A stretch of DNA of 64,000 bases from Wenzhouxiangella sp. AB-CW3 (GCF_014725735.1 NZ_CP061368.1:1565225-1629224), one strand, 5' to 3'; positions 19,091 through 27,579 are shown, numbered from the stretch's first letter. The notes: generated by a model not told the origin, from the letters alone. Program-made: numbers and translations.

Positions 19091-20004
19091 ACGGCGCCTC
19101 CACGGACCACTTCCAGCACCAGGTAGGCACCCAGTGCGACCAGTCCGAAGGCGGTCACGCGCACGGCCGGTTGCAGTCGCGGCCACCACAGACGATCTTC
19201 GGTGGCGTCGGTGTCGGCAATGGCACGGCGTACGTCAAACCAGTCGGCCCGCGTCTTGCCCCGGCCGTAGGCCGAGAGCAATGCCTTGTCGGCCAGGATG
19301 TTGATCAGCCGGGGCACCCCGTCGCTGGCCCGTGCGATTCGCGCGCGAGCCGCCGTCGTGAACAGTGGCTGTTCGGCGCCGGCCCGGGCCAGGCGATGTT
19401 CGATGTATTCACCGACGGCCTGGCGATCCAGCGCCTGCAGCCGGCAGGAATAGGTGATGCGCTGCCTGAGCTGCCGGAAGTCCGGCCGTGCGAGACGATG
19501 GTCGAGTTCGGGCTGACCGAACAGCGCGACCTGCAACAGCTTGCGCTGCTCGGTTTCCAGGTTGGTCAGCAGGCGGACCGTTTCCAGGGTCGAGGCCGGC
19601 AATGCCTGGGCTTCGTCGATCAGCAGCACGGGCTTTCTGCCTTCGGCCACCAGTCGTGTCAGGCCTTCCTGCAGCAATTCATGCACTTTCTGCTGCGTGG
19701 GGCGTGCCGGCAGGTCCAGGCCCAGTTCCCGTGCCAGGGCCGTGCGCAGGGTGCCCGGCGAAAGGTGCGGGTCCGGCAGCCAGGCGGTGATATAGGGTGG
19801 CCGGAGCGCTTCGAGCAGCGCCCGGCAAATCAGCGTCTTGCCCAGTCCGACCTCGCCGGTGACCTTGATGAATCCCTCGCCTTCGGCCAGCGCCACCCGC
19901 AGCGTGGTCAGCGCCTCGGCCTGGGACTGCTCCTGGAAGCGATAGGCCAGGTTCGGCGTCAGCCGGAAGGGGCGTTCGGCAAGCTGGAAGTGGGACAGGT
20001 ACAT
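19087..20004 (-). CDS. mshM: MSHA biogenesis AAA ATPase MshM (ExeA-like)
   Basis: A 305-residue ExeA-family ATPase: N-terminal HFQLAERPFRLTPN, Walker A GEVGLGKT, Walker B VLLIDEAQ, and a C-terminal membrane helix (about 280-300). ExeA/GspA-like proteins help assemble the secretin in the envelope, probably by acting on the peptidoglycan. The start at 20002-20004 fits the family N-terminus; the frame extends upstream into mshL without support. Confidence 0.9.
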   Translation of the reverse strand: MYLSHFQLAERPFRLTPNLAYRFQEQSQAEALTTLRVALAEGEGFIKVTGEVGLGKTLICRALLEALRPPYITAWLPDPHLSPGTLRTALARELGLDLPARPTQQKVHELLQEGLTRLVAEGRKPVLLIDEAQALPASTLETVRLLTNLETEQRKLLQVALFGQPELDHRLARPDFRQLRQRITYSCRLQALDRQAVGEYIEHRLARAGAEQPLFTTAARARIARASDGVPRLINILADKALLSAYGRGKTRADWFDVRRAIADTDATEDRLWWPRLQPAVRVTAFGLVALGAYLVLEVVRGGAV

Positions 20005-20035
20005 GGGCTCGGGTGGCAACTCCCTGGCGTGCCGG

Positions 20036-21733
20036 CTAGCGTGGCCACTGGTCCGAGGACATGCCTCGCATTCGATCCAGGCTGTCGGAGGCATGATCGC
20101 CCCAGCCGGCCTCGTCATCGACCACCACCGGGCGTAGCAGAATGACCAGTTCGGTCTTGACGGTCTGTTCCTGGCGGCCACCAAAGGCATGCCCAATCAG
20201 GGGGATGCGGCTGAGAAACGGCGTGCCGAAACGCTGCTGCTCGGACGATTCGCGCATCAGGCCGCCAATCACGACCACCTGACCGTTGCGGGCGCGGATC
20301 ACGCTGTCGGACTGGCGCACGCTGGAAAAGGCCAGCGGCAGGGTTTCTTCCTGACCGGCGACGGTGAAACTCTTGGTCTGGTCCTGCACTTCGCTGACCG
20401 TGGGGTGGATGTGCAGGATGATGTCGCCATCGCGACTGATCTGCGGCGTGACGTCGAGCGCGATTCCGGAAAAGAAGGGTGTGAGCTGAACGCTGCTGGC
20501 CGCCGTGGCACTGGCCGCACCGGCCGTTGTGCGGCCGGTCACGCCGGTGACGAAGAATTCGTCGGTGCCGACCTTGATGACCGCTTTCTGGTTGTTGATG
20601 GTCGATACGCGCGGGCTCGACAGCACGCGCGCCATGCCCTGTGTTTCGAGCAGTTCGATAAAGGCGTTGAAGTCGCCGGTGTCGGCGGCCAGGACCGTGC
20701 TGCCACCGAAGGCCGAACTTTCGAAGCCGGAAAAGACTTCTCCTGGCCGTACATCCAGTTCGCGTCCGTGGATCGAGGAAATGCCGTCTTCGAAGATATC
20801 GGGCCCGCCGACCTGGCCGAAGCTGAACAGGCGGCCCTGAATGTCCTGCAGGGCGGTCCAGTTGATGCCGGAGCGGAAGCCGTCGCGCAGTTCGACTTCG
20901 ATGATCTTGGCTTCCAGCACGACCTGGCGCTGCACGCTGCCCTGAATGGCTTCGAGCAGCTCGGCGACGGCGCGTTGCTCATGCGGCATGGCCCGGACGG
21001 CCACCACGCCGGACATGGGGTTGACCATGACGTTGCGCCCCTCCTCATCGTCGAGGATGGCGGTGACGGCGTCTTCCAGGTTCTCCCAGAAGTTGGAACG
21101 CGATTCGGTTTCGATTCGCGTGCCGCTCATGCCGTCGGAGTCGCCGCCGCCAGTCGGCATGGCGCCGCGCCCCAGGCCGCCGCCAACCTGATCCTGCATG
21201 GCGGCGGGGTTTTCGGTGGACTGGCCCGATGACACCCGGGTGCGCGAGGAGCCTTCGCGGTTGATGTCGAGGTAGCTGACCTCGTAGACCCGGTGTTCCA
21301 GGCTGGGCGGCCGCACGATGTAGCCGGTGTCGGTGCGCCGATACTCCAGCCCGTAGACTTCGCGAACGATCTCCATGACCTCGTCGATGGTGACGTTGCG
21401 CAGCTCCAGAGAAAGCGCCAGATCGACATCGGGATGGACGACCATGTTGATGTCGGTGTCGGCCACCAGGCTCATCAGGAACTGCCGGGCGGGCGCGTCC
21501 TCGACCGTGACATGAAAGCGCTCTTCGGGCGCCTCGTCAACCGGCGCCGAATCCGGCGGCAGCAAGAGGTCTCGGGTTTCGGCGGGGCTGGGCGGCTGCT
21601 GCTGGGCAGCGGCTTCCAGCTCGGCCAGAATGCGCTGGTCAAGCTCCTCGGCCCGTTCGCCGGGCGTGGTGCAGCCGGCCAGGATGGCGGTCAGGAATAC
21701 AGTCGTCAGGATGCTGGCAGAACGTATAGGCAT
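20036..21733 (-). CDS. mshL: MSHA outer-membrane secretin MshL
   Basis: A 565-residue secretin lipoprotein. The signal ends in a lipobox (AILAGC). The N-domains lie around 70-320 (FLMSLVADTDINMVVHPDVD, YEVSYLDINREG) and the secretin barrel around 340-535, with VVVIGGLMRESS and IPLIGHAFGG, the classical gate/C-terminal motifs. Multimers form the outer-membrane channel for the pilus. It ends 31 bases before mshM. Confidence 0.95.
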   Translation of the reverse strand: MPIRSASILTTVFLTAILAGCTTPGERAEELDQRILAELEAAAQQQPPSPAETRDLLLPPDSAPVDEAPEERFHVTVEDAPARQFLMSLVADTDINMVVHPDVDLALSLELRNVTIDEVMEIVREVYGLEYRRTDTGYIVRPPSLEHRVYEVSYLDINREGSSRTRVSSGQSTENPAAMQDQVGGGLGRGAMPTGGGDSDGMSGTRIETESRSNFWENLEDAVTAILDDEEGRNVMVNPMSGVVAVRAMPHEQRAVAELLEAIQGSVQRQVVLEAKIIEVELRDGFRSGINWTALQDIQGRLFSFGQVGGPDIFEDGISSIHGRELDVRPGEVFSGFESSAFGGSTVLAADTGDFNAFIELLETQGMARVLSSPRVSTINNQKAVIKVGTDEFFVTGVTGRTTAGAASATAASSVQLTPFFSGIALDVTPQISRDGDIILHIHPTVSEVQDQTKSFTVAGQEETLPLAFSSVRQSDSVIRARNGQVVVIGGLMRESSEQQRFGTPFLSRIPLIGHAFGGRQEQTVKTELVILLRPVVVDDEAGWGDHASDSLDRMRGMSSDQWPR

Positions 21734-21738
21734 GATAA

Positions 21739-22086
21739 TCAGTCTCCGGACCGGTCCGGTTGGGCAGTGAATCGGGTGCCGATTTTGAGGGTGACGGGCT
21801 GGCCGTCGCTGTCTTCTAGCTTGACCTGGCCGGGGCTGATGTCGATGACCCGGGCCTGGTCGATGCTTTCACCGATGCGCACACGCTGGCCATTGATGAC
21901 GGCGATACGGCGTTCATCGGCCAGCATGACCGATTGTAGTTGCCAGCGCGGCTCGGCCGGTGTTCGTGTTTCGGTGCCCAGCCAGGCCCGGATTTCGGCC
22001 GGACTGGGTGGGCGCGTGGGGTCGGCCAGTGCCGGCAGGGTCACCAGCAGGGCCGTGGTCAGTACACTGAGTCGAAAGCCTTTCAT
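21739..22086 (-). CDS. mshK: MSHA biogenesis protein MshK
   Basis: A 115-residue periplasmic protein with a signal peptide (MKGFRLSVLTTALLVTLPALA) and a small domain starting DPTRPP. The segment WQLQSVMLADERRIAVINGQ resembles PilP/GspC-like proteins (HR domain), consistent with linking the inner-membrane complex to the secretin. I chose the ATG 2 bases after the mshJ stop because it sits directly before the signal peptide; an ATG 18 bases further upstream is an alternative. Confidence 0.85.
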   Translation of the reverse strand: MKGFRLSVLTTALLVTLPALADPTRPPSPAEIRAWLGTETRTPAEPRWQLQSVMLADERRIAVINGQRVRIGESIDQARVIDISPGQVKLEDSDGQPVTLKIGTRFTAQPDRSGD

Positions 22087-22088
22087 GA

Positions 22089-22739
22089 TCAGATTCCCAG
22101 CCATTCTTCATCCAGCGCCAGGCTGTAGAGAATGATCTCGGTGTGGTTGGTCGGCCATTCGTCCACGGTCAGCCGCATCGAATCCCAGAACACGCCGGCC
22201 GGCAGGGTGTCAACCATGGCCAGGTAGTCGCGCACTCCGTCGAAGTCGCTTTCGATGACCAGCCGAACCCGGTGGACATAAATGCCGGACAGTTCATTGT
22301 CGCCGGCCCGCAGGGGTTCTGCCGGCAGGTTTTCCAGCGTCACGATGTCGACCCCCGCCCGTTCACCGAGCAGGCTGGCCAGCACCGTAACCGACTGGCG
22401 TGCCGTGGCCACACCCCCATGCATGCGACTCAGGCGCGATTCCAGTGCCTCGATTTCGGTGGTGAGCTGCTCATGACGCTGGCGCAGCTCCGCATCCGGA
22501 TCACGGCGGCGCTCGCCGGCCAGTTCCTGGATGCTGTCGGTCAGCGAGTCGACTCGTTCGCGGATCGTGGAGAGCTGCTCTTGGGCGCGTTCGTGCCGCT
22601 CGGATACCGGTCGCATCAGAAAGGTATCCCAGAGCAGGAAGACGACGGCCAGGGCAGTCAGCATGAGCAGGGCCCGTTCGCGCAGGCTTAGCGCATTGAT
22701 GCGTTCGGCCAGCTGTTTCAAGCGCACTTTCAGAGTCAT
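22089..22739 (-). CDS. mshJ: MSHA biogenesis protein MshJ (PilO/GspM-like)
   Basis: A 216-residue protein with a short cytoplasmic N-terminus, one transmembrane helix (about 24-42, RALLMLTALAVVFLLWDTF) and a periplasmic coiled coil (about 50-110), followed by a ferredoxin-like domain. This is the architecture of GspM/PilO alignment-complex proteins. It overlaps its upstream neighbour by 4 bases. Confidence 0.88.
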   Translation of the reverse strand: MTLKVRLKQLAERINALSLRERALLMLTALAVVFLLWDTFLMRPVSERHERAQEQLSTIRERVDSLTDSIQELAGERRRDPDAELRQRHEQLTTEIEALESRLSRMHGGVATARQSVTVLASLLGERAGVDIVTLENLPAEPLRAGDNELSGIYVHRVRLVIESDFDGVRDYLAMVDTLPAGVFWDSMRLTVDEWPTNHTEIILYSLALDEEWLGI

Positions 22740-23341
22740 GTGTCATCCTCCGCGTGGCTGGCAATCACGAAGGAGATACCCGGCATGTCGTCTTCGGCGG
22801 CATGCAGGCGAACCTGGCGGAAACCTAGCCCCGACAGCAGCGGTTCCTCGGACAGTCCTTCGAGGTAGGCCGGCACCAGCCGTGCGGCCAGGGCCCGGCC
22901 ACGCAGGATCATGTGCTGGCCGTCATCGCCCAGCTTGATTTCGGTCAGCCAGAGCCCCCGTGGGGTCTGTCGGGCCAGTGCGTCGACGCGCCCCGGCAGC
23001 TCGACCTGGGCCGCCGGCATGCGCTGTTCCATGGCGGTCAGGCTTTCACGCAGGTTGCGCCGGCGCTGTTCCAGGCGCTCGACGCTGGCGACCAGTTCCG
23101 GGTCGGGCTCGGTCGGCGGCATGGTCTCGCGCAGCTGGGTCAGTTGTTCGACGGCCCGTTGCTCGGCGGCTTCCTGGCGCTCCTGTTCGGCTTCCAGCCG
23201 GGTAACGCGCTGACCGACCAGGGTCGACCACAGCAGCAGAATGACCAGGAACCCGATACTGATCATGAGGACGGTCTGGGCCGAGAACACGACCTTCTGC
23301 TTGCGGAAAATCGGTTGATAGAGATTGATCTGCTGGTTCAC
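22736..23341 (-). CDS. PilN-like alignment protein (MshI2)
   Basis: A 201-residue bitopic protein starting MNQQINLYQPIF, the usual PilN/MshI2 opening with the INL motif that binds PilM-like proteins. It has one membrane helix (about 20-42), a coiled coil (about 48-110) and a small periplasmic domain. Overlaps of 4 bases with mshI and with mshJ show tight coupling. Confidence 0.88.
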   Translation of the reverse strand: MNQQINLYQPIFRKQKVVFSAQTVLMISIGFLVILLLWSTLVGQRVTRLEAEQERQEAAEQRAVEQLTQLRETMPPTEPDPELVASVERLEQRRRNLRESLTAMEQRMPAAQVELPGRVDALARQTPRGLWLTEIKLGDDGQHMILRGRALAARLVPAYLEGLSEEPLLSGLGFRQVRLHAAEDDMPGISFVIASHAEDDT

Positions 23342-24264
23342 AGGCTGATCTCCTCGCGCCTGAGCGCGCCGCCAATGGCCAGCAGAACAGATGCGGTATG
23401 GGACTGGGGAAGTGGCACCTCGCAGTCGAATATCTCTTCACTGTCATACACCCGGGTCGGAATCGCCAGGCCGTCGTCGAGGGCCGCGACCAGTTCTCCC
23501 GTGGCCTCGTAACCGGGCAGGACCTGCAGGCTGGCGACCGGGGGCTGGGCGAAATGCCGGTCGTAGTAATCCAGCGATCGCTGTACTTCCAGCATGGCCT
23601 GGTCCAGGCCCTGCGAGCCGCGCTCCTGCAGCACCCCGTAGCCGGTATCCAGGCGCCGGCTCAGGTACAGGCTGCCCTGACGGGTTACGGTGATGAGGCC
23701 GTGGTGCTCGTTCAGGTAAAGCATTGCCACGCCGCGGACGTCATCGTCGAGCTGGGCGGCCAGGTTGCGCATGGCCAGGTCGGCCACGTCGATGACCTGG
23801 AGATTGAGGTCGGCGCTCTCGAACAGGTCGATCAGCTTGCGGATGTCGCGGGCACGCGCGGCAATGGCATACATCATGCGCTGGCCCTGGGGGCGGTTCT
23901 CCTGGCCGGGAATCTCGAAGACATCGATGACGGCATCGTCGATGTGAAAGTCGATCAGGCTCTTGATTTTCCAGCGTACGGCAGCGCGCAATTCCGACGC
24001 ATCCACTCGCGGCGCCTCGACCAGGAGCAGTTCGTACCGGTCGTTGTCGAGCACCAGGTGTACCGGTGTGCGGTTGGAGGCGATGTCCTCGCGCAACAGC
24101 CGGTTGCGCTCGCTGTCGCTGTCGAGCGCGTATGCACCGGCCTTGACCAGGCGGGGCTTGCGGCCGGCATCATGCGCAACAGTGGCAATGGACATCACGC
24201 CCGGCGACAGGTGTACGCCACTGGTGGCGTGCTGTCGCATGCGTGATCGGCGAAATAGCTTCAA
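23338..24264 (-). CDS. mshI: MSHA biogenesis protein MshI (PilM-like)
   Basis: A 308-residue cytoplasmic actin-like protein equivalent to PilM/GspL-cyto. It shows the VRWKIKSLIDFHIDDAVIDV segment shared by MshI proteins and the core GVAMLYLNEHHGLITVTRQG. It is the first gene of the pilus operon here and would bind the PilN-like protein encoded next. The usual upstream mshH is not present. Confidence 0.9.
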   Translation of the reverse strand: MKLFRRSRMRQHATSGVHLSPGVMSIATVAHDAGRKPRLVKAGAYALDSDSERNRLLREDIASNRTPVHLVLDNDRYELLLVEAPRVDASELRAAVRWKIKSLIDFHIDDAVIDVFEIPGQENRPQGQRMMYAIAARARDIRKLIDLFESADLNLQVIDVADLAMRNLAAQLDDDVRGVAMLYLNEHHGLITVTRQGSLYLSRRLDTGYGVLQERGSQGLDQAMLEVQRSLDYYDRHFAQPPVASLQVLPGYEATGELVAALDDGLAIPTRVYDSEEIFDCEVPLPQSHTASVLLAIGGALRREEISL

Positions 24265-24478
24265 GACCCTGCTTCCCCTCGCTGGTTGGGCCGGTTCACG
24301 CTGCGAGCTTGTCTCGGGCGCCAGCCGGTCCGTGGCTCAGTCAAGCCGTGGATTACTTCTTCAAGTTCAGATAATTCATGTGCTTGTGAGAAACACCTGA
24401 ACTCTATTGGCAATTTAATGTGATTGTCTGTCGCGGTCAATTCAGGCATGGGCATCCTATTGCATTTTGCCATGTTGC

Positions 24479-24494
24479 AGCAAGATTAGTGCCG
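24479..24494 (-). promoter_or_regulatory. sigma54-like promoter for the mshI operon
   Basis: Minus-strand sequence CGGCACTAATCTTGCT has GGCAC, then TTGC, with GG and GC 10 bases apart, matching the -24/-12 RpoN consensus except at two less conserved positions. It lies 215 bases before the mshI start in the gap to imuB and points toward mshI. A match to the perfect mshA site makes it more credible. Confidence 0.7.
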
Positions 24495-24517
24495 GATGCC
24501 TGAATCAGAGAATGGCA

Positions 24518-25939
24518 TCATGAATCGAAGACGCCATGGAGAAACCATCCGCGTTTTGGTGCCTGCTCGTAAAAGACCCACAGGCGACGACCGTGACGAT
24601 CACGGGCAATCCAGTAGTCTCGGCGGCAGTCCCCGCCATCCCACCAGCCGCTTTCGATGCGCTCAGGGCCCTGTTCCAGCCGCAGCGACTCCCGCTGGCA
24701 GGGACGGGGCCGTGGCAGCAGCCACTGGGGACGCGGAGTGGCGGTGGGGCTTTCGCTGGCATGGCCGGGACGGGTCCAGGACCAGGCTTTCTCCGGCCGG
24801 TGGTCGGCCACCGGGGTCAATCCGGCCAGGCCGTCTGTTCCCAGCCGGGCCTGGAGACGATCGAGCAGTGCCGACCAGGCATCGCCGCGATGCCGGCCTG
24901 AGAACAGGTCTGCTTGTGGGGGCTGGTGTCCGGCGGTGGTTTCTGCGCTCAGAACGATGACATTGACCGGTGCGGGCAGCGTGAGCGCATCTAGCTTCAG
25001 TCCGATCAGCTCAAGCAGCCGGTCACAGGCCTGGCCTGGCTGTGACAGGCCGACACTCAGGGAGACCGCTTCGGCATGTTCCTGGCAGAGTAGCTGGATG
25101 TGCAATTGCACCAGTGCCTGGTCGCGGACCTGCAGCCATTGCCCGAGGTGAGTGGTCGCGCGGCGAAAGACAAACAGCAGGGCATTGCTGTCGGCGGTGG
25201 CGGCAGGCAGCTCGAGTCTGAGCTGGTAATGCTCGGGCGACGTCCAGGCTGCCACGGGAGTGGGGCGCTGACCGAACAGCTCGGCCAGGCTGTTGTTGAG
25301 GCCGGGGCCGAAGCGCCGGGCTCTTTCGGCGGCGGGCAGTCGTGCGAGCTCGCCAATCCTGCGCAGGCCGCAGCCGGCCAGGGCCCGGGCCTGATCGACA
25401 GGCAATGCCAGCCTTTCCAGCGGCAATGGCCGGAGAATCTGTTCCAGGCCGTGCGAATCGCTGCAGTGCTGCCCGGTGCGGGCCAGCAGTCGGGCCGCAG
25501 TCGGGTTGGGGGCCGAACCGGCCTGTATGGGCAGGCCCTGCTCGCGGGCCTTGCCGGACAGGTTTTCGAGCAATCGCTCCGTGCCGCCATACAGGCGTTG
25601 GCTGCCGGCGATTTCCAGTATCACGGTCTGATCATCGACCAGTGCAACCTGGTGGCTGAAGCCGTAGGCCAGCATGGCCAGCACTTCCAGCATGCGGTTC
25701 TCAAGGGCAGGGTTTCTCGGTCGGCTGTGCAGGGCCGGCGCCAGGGCCAGCGCATCGGTCAGTGTCTGGCCGGGTCGCACGCCGGCCGCCAGGGCGGCGC
25801 GGCTGGCCTGGACGATACGTGCGCGCCCCCTGGTGTCATGCACTGCCAGTAGCGCATCTCCGGGGTATGAGGGCCATGCCGCATGAAGCGGCAGTGCCGG
25901 GCAGTACAGTCCCAGCCATAGTGGCTTGTTTCCTTTCAT
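24518..25939 (-). CDS. imuB: ImuB, inactive Y-family polymerase-like protein
   Basis: A 473-residue Y-family DNA polymerase homologue. It has the N-terminal palm start (LWLGLYCPALPLHAA), helix-hairpin-helix RALAGCGLRRIGELARLPAA and a little-finger region, but the catalytic acidic residues expected in active DinB enzymes are not seen, as in ImuB. The C-terminal end (YWIARDRHGRRLWVFYE) is the ImuB tail. ImuB acts as an adaptor for the beta clamp and DnaE2 in SOS mutagenesis. It overlaps imuA by 4 bases. No dnaE2 lies beside it. Confidence 0.9.
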   Translation of the reverse strand: MKGNKPLWLGLYCPALPLHAAWPSYPGDALLAVHDTRGRARIVQASRAALAAGVRPGQTLTDALALAPALHSRPRNPALENRMLEVLAMLAYGFSHQVALVDDQTVILEIAGSQRLYGGTERLLENLSGKAREQGLPIQAGSAPNPTAARLLARTGQHCSDSHGLEQILRPLPLERLALPVDQARALAGCGLRRIGELARLPAAERARRFGPGLNNSLAELFGQRPTPVAAWTSPEHYQLRLELPAATADSNALLFVFRRATTHLGQWLQVRDQALVQLHIQLLCQEHAEAVSLSVGLSQPGQACDRLLELIGLKLDALTLPAPVNVIVLSAETTAGHQPPQADLFSGRHRGDAWSALLDRLQARLGTDGLAGLTPVADHRPEKAWSWTRPGHASESPTATPRPQWLLPRPRPCQRESLRLEQGPERIESGWWDGGDCRRDYWIARDRHGRRLWVFYEQAPKRGWFLHGVFDS

Positions 25940-26583
25940 GGCCGGGCGATGGAGCCGGGTGGCTCTGCTGTCAGCCTGATGCGGTTTCTGCCGCATCCTC
26001 CGCGGGCGCGCAGCAGTTCAACGCTCGGGCCGGGGCGAATCGCCAGGCGCAGCGCGGTCATCGAGGCAGGCTGGGGGGCGCCGTCGTGGCCGTGAACAAT
26101 GAACGCGGGAGCCGTGCCGTTTTCGGCAGCCAGTTGCAGCCGGCGCAGTTGACGTGGCTGTAGCGGCTTTTGTGGCCAGAGCACAACGGCACCGCACAGG
26201 CCGCTTTTCAGGCATTGTTCGGCGGCCCACAGGGCGTGAGCCCGGTGGCGGATAATGGTCAGGGCCGACAGGTTCAGTCCGGCAGTCAGCAGGGCCTGGG
26301 GGCAGGGCACCAGCGGCGGTGTCACGAGAATCACCGGTTGTTCCCGACAGGTCAGCTCGGCCAGCATGGGCAGCAGCAGGCTCATTTCACCGCCGCCGGG
26401 GCGATCAATCATCAGCTCGATCAGGCGTGCGCAGGGCCAGCCGCCATCGGGCAGTTGTTCATCGAGCACCCGGTGGCCGGTAGACAGGGCCGGAAGACGG
26501 GACGGCCGCCGGCCTCGCCACAGATCGCGGCGACCTGCCAGCAGGGTATCGAGCGGATCGCTTGCAGGGGATGCGGCAGACAT
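25936..26583 (-). CDS. imuA: ImuA, RecA-like SOS mutagenesis protein
   Basis: A 215-residue protein of the ImuA (SulA/RecA-like) family with the start SRLPALSTGHRVLDEQLPDG and ARLIELMIDRPGGGEMSLLL, a RecA-fold segment where the P-loop is degenerate (no GKT). It forms the error-prone repair cassette with ImuB. A LexA box 41 bases upstream indicates SOS control. Confidence 0.88.
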   Translation of the reverse strand: MSAASPASDPLDTLLAGRRDLWRGRRPSRLPALSTGHRVLDEQLPDGGWPCARLIELMIDRPGGGEMSLLLPMLAELTCREQPVILVTPPLVPCPQALLTAGLNLSALTIIRHRAHALWAAEQCLKSGLCGAVVLWPQKPLQPRQLRRLQLAAENGTAPAFIVHGHDGAPQPASMTALRLAIRPGPSVELLRARGGCGRNRIRLTAEPPGSIARP

Positions 26584-26623
26584 GGACGGCTCCGTGGGTG
26601 CAGGTTGATGTCTGGGTGAGTTA

Positions 26624-26639
26624 CTATATTAAAATACAG
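26624..26639 (-). promoter_or_regulatory. LexA (SOS) box upstream of imuA
   Basis: On the minus strand CTGTATTTTAATATAG fits CTGT-N8-ACAG with one mismatch and an AT-rich centre, as in gammaproteobacterial LexA sites. It is 41 bases from the imuA ATG. Confidence 0.8.
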
Positions 26640-26654
26640 TTTCTCAGAAAGTGA

Positions 26655-26935
26655 GAAGAAGGCTTTCGCGTGCGAGATCCCGGATATCGCCTGCGGCGAT
26701 TCCGGGATGACGGTTGGTTGGGGTGGTGGCGCGCCCCCCTTGACGGGAAATGTGGCCGTTTTGCTCTGCCTCCTCCTCGTCGCCCGGGAAGCGCTGCCCA
26801 GCCCCTTTCGTCGCTTCGGAAGCGCTGCCGCTTCGTTTCGGCCCCCTTTCGTCGCCCGGGAGGCGTTGCCGCTTCGCTCCAGCCTCCTTTCGTCGCCCCG
26901 GACTTGATCCGGGGCCTCGCACGGTAGGCGCTGGC
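26655..26935. repeat. REP-like composite palindrome near ffs
   Basis: A type B variant with arms TCCCGGA/TCCGGGA around ATCGCC-TGC-GGCGAT lies at 26682-26708. A type C palindrome (CCCCGGA-CTTGA-TCCGGGG) lies near 26896-26916. They are joined by a GC-rich stretch with three imperfect GTCGCCCGGGA-like copies. It matches a unit of array 3 in design. No gene is seen in 26640-27004. Confidence 0.75.
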
Positions 26936-27004
26936 ACGGCTCTGAGAAAGGGCCCTTGGTCCACCAGGCTGTGCGATCTACATCGATATAAAGTGCACAG
27001 CCGG

Positions 27005-27034
27005 TTGCCAATAACGCGTCGTCGATGGGATAAT
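27005..27034 (+). promoter_or_regulatory. Promoter of the 4.5S RNA gene
   Basis: TTGCCA (27005-27010) and GATAAT (27029-27034) are 18 bases apart. The predicted start falls at about 27041-27042, exactly where the RNA's terminal stem begins. Confidence 0.7.
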
Positions 27035-27041
27035 GCGCGTT

Positions 27042-27147
27042 GGCCTCCGTCGGTCTTCCCACACTGTTCTACCGTCAACCCCGTCAGGCCCGGAAGGGAG
27101 CAGCGGCAGCGGGACGAACAGGTGCTGGGGTCGGGCTGGCGGGGGCC
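27042..27147 (+). ncRNA. ffs: Signal recognition particle 4.5S RNA
   Basis: The apical domain is unmistakable: CCGTCAGGCCCGGAAGGGAG followed by CAGCGGCAGCGG contains the symmetric and asymmetric loops that bind Ffh, with a GGAA tetraloop. The ends GGCCTCCGTC and GGCGGGGGCC pair to close a single long hairpin of about 106 nt, the normal size for the small bacterial form. With Ffh it targets nascent membrane proteins to FtsY and the Sec translocon. Confidence 0.95.
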
Positions 27148-27190
27148 TTCTTTTGGGGGGTTCCAATCGGTGGTCCCCGCTCCCCGATCA

Positions 27191-27222
27191 TTAAAAAACC
27201 CGCCACGGGGACGGGTTTTTTT
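27191..27222. terminator. Bidirectional terminator between ffs and tRNA-Ser
   Basis: AAAAAACCCG and CGGGTTTTTT flank a short GC stem-loop. T-runs occur on both strands, so it can end ffs (plus) and tRNA-Ser(TGA) (minus). Confidence 0.8.
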
Positions 27223-27227
27223 AATGA

Positions 27228-27317
27228 TGGCGGAGAGGGAGGGATTCGAACCCTCGAAGGGCGTCAGCCCTTGCCGGTTTTCAAGACCGGTGCATTCAAC
27301 CGCTCTGCCACCTCTCC
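27228..27317 (-). tRNA. tRNA-Ser (anticodon TGA)
   Basis: A 90-nt class II tRNA with a long variable arm (CAAGGGCTGACGCCCTT). The acceptor stem GGAGAGG pairs with CCTCTCC, the T-arm is GAGGG-TTCGAAT-CCCTC, the anticodon loop is CTTGAAA (TGA) and the CCA end is encoded. It ends against the terminator. Its acceptor and T-arms are identical to those of the two other serine tRNAs in the window. Confidence 0.96.
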
Positions 27318-27389
27318 GTGTTCTGGTTGTTGCCTCCAATTGTCGGAGGTTTTTCGGATCCTGTCGATCGGGCGGTCCTGTCGGACCGC

Positions 27390-27579
27390 GAGAGGGAGGG
27401 ATTGACTGCGCACCCTTCGGGTGCTTGCCCTCCGCTTCGCTCCGGGTCGCTCCGCTCGCTGTCGCGAGCTGCGCATCGAGCTCGCCGCGCATTTTGCGCG
27501 GCTCGGTTCAAACCCTCGAAGGGCGTCAGCCCTTGCCGGTTTTCAAGACCGGTGCATTCAACCGCTCTGCCACCTCTCC
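27390..27579 (-). pseudogene. tRNA-Ser(TGA) copy with 105-nt T-loop insert
   Basis: This duplicate keeps the tRNA body from the acceptor 5' strand to the T-loop, including the TGA anticodon and variable arm, with one C-to-T change in the T-loop (TTTGAA). At 27404-27508 a 105-nt GC-rich insert separates the T-loop from the 3' T-arm strand. The insert folds into several hairpins, for example GCCGCGC-AAAAT-GCGCGGC and GCACCC-GAA-GGGTGC. After CTCTC the CCA end is missing and a GCGGTCC/GGACCGC hairpin follows. The flank (about 75 bases) is duplicated with it. It should not give a normal tRNA. Confidence 0.9.

Noticed and set aside
27404-27508. T-loop insert as a group I or group II intron
   Set aside because: Far too short for either, no core motifs, inserted in the T-loop rather than the anticodon loop, and the 3' acceptor end is also missing.
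27404-27508. T-loop insert as an integron attC site
   Set aside because: No GTTRRRY core or integrase gene; the hairpins lack the attC R/L box arrangement.
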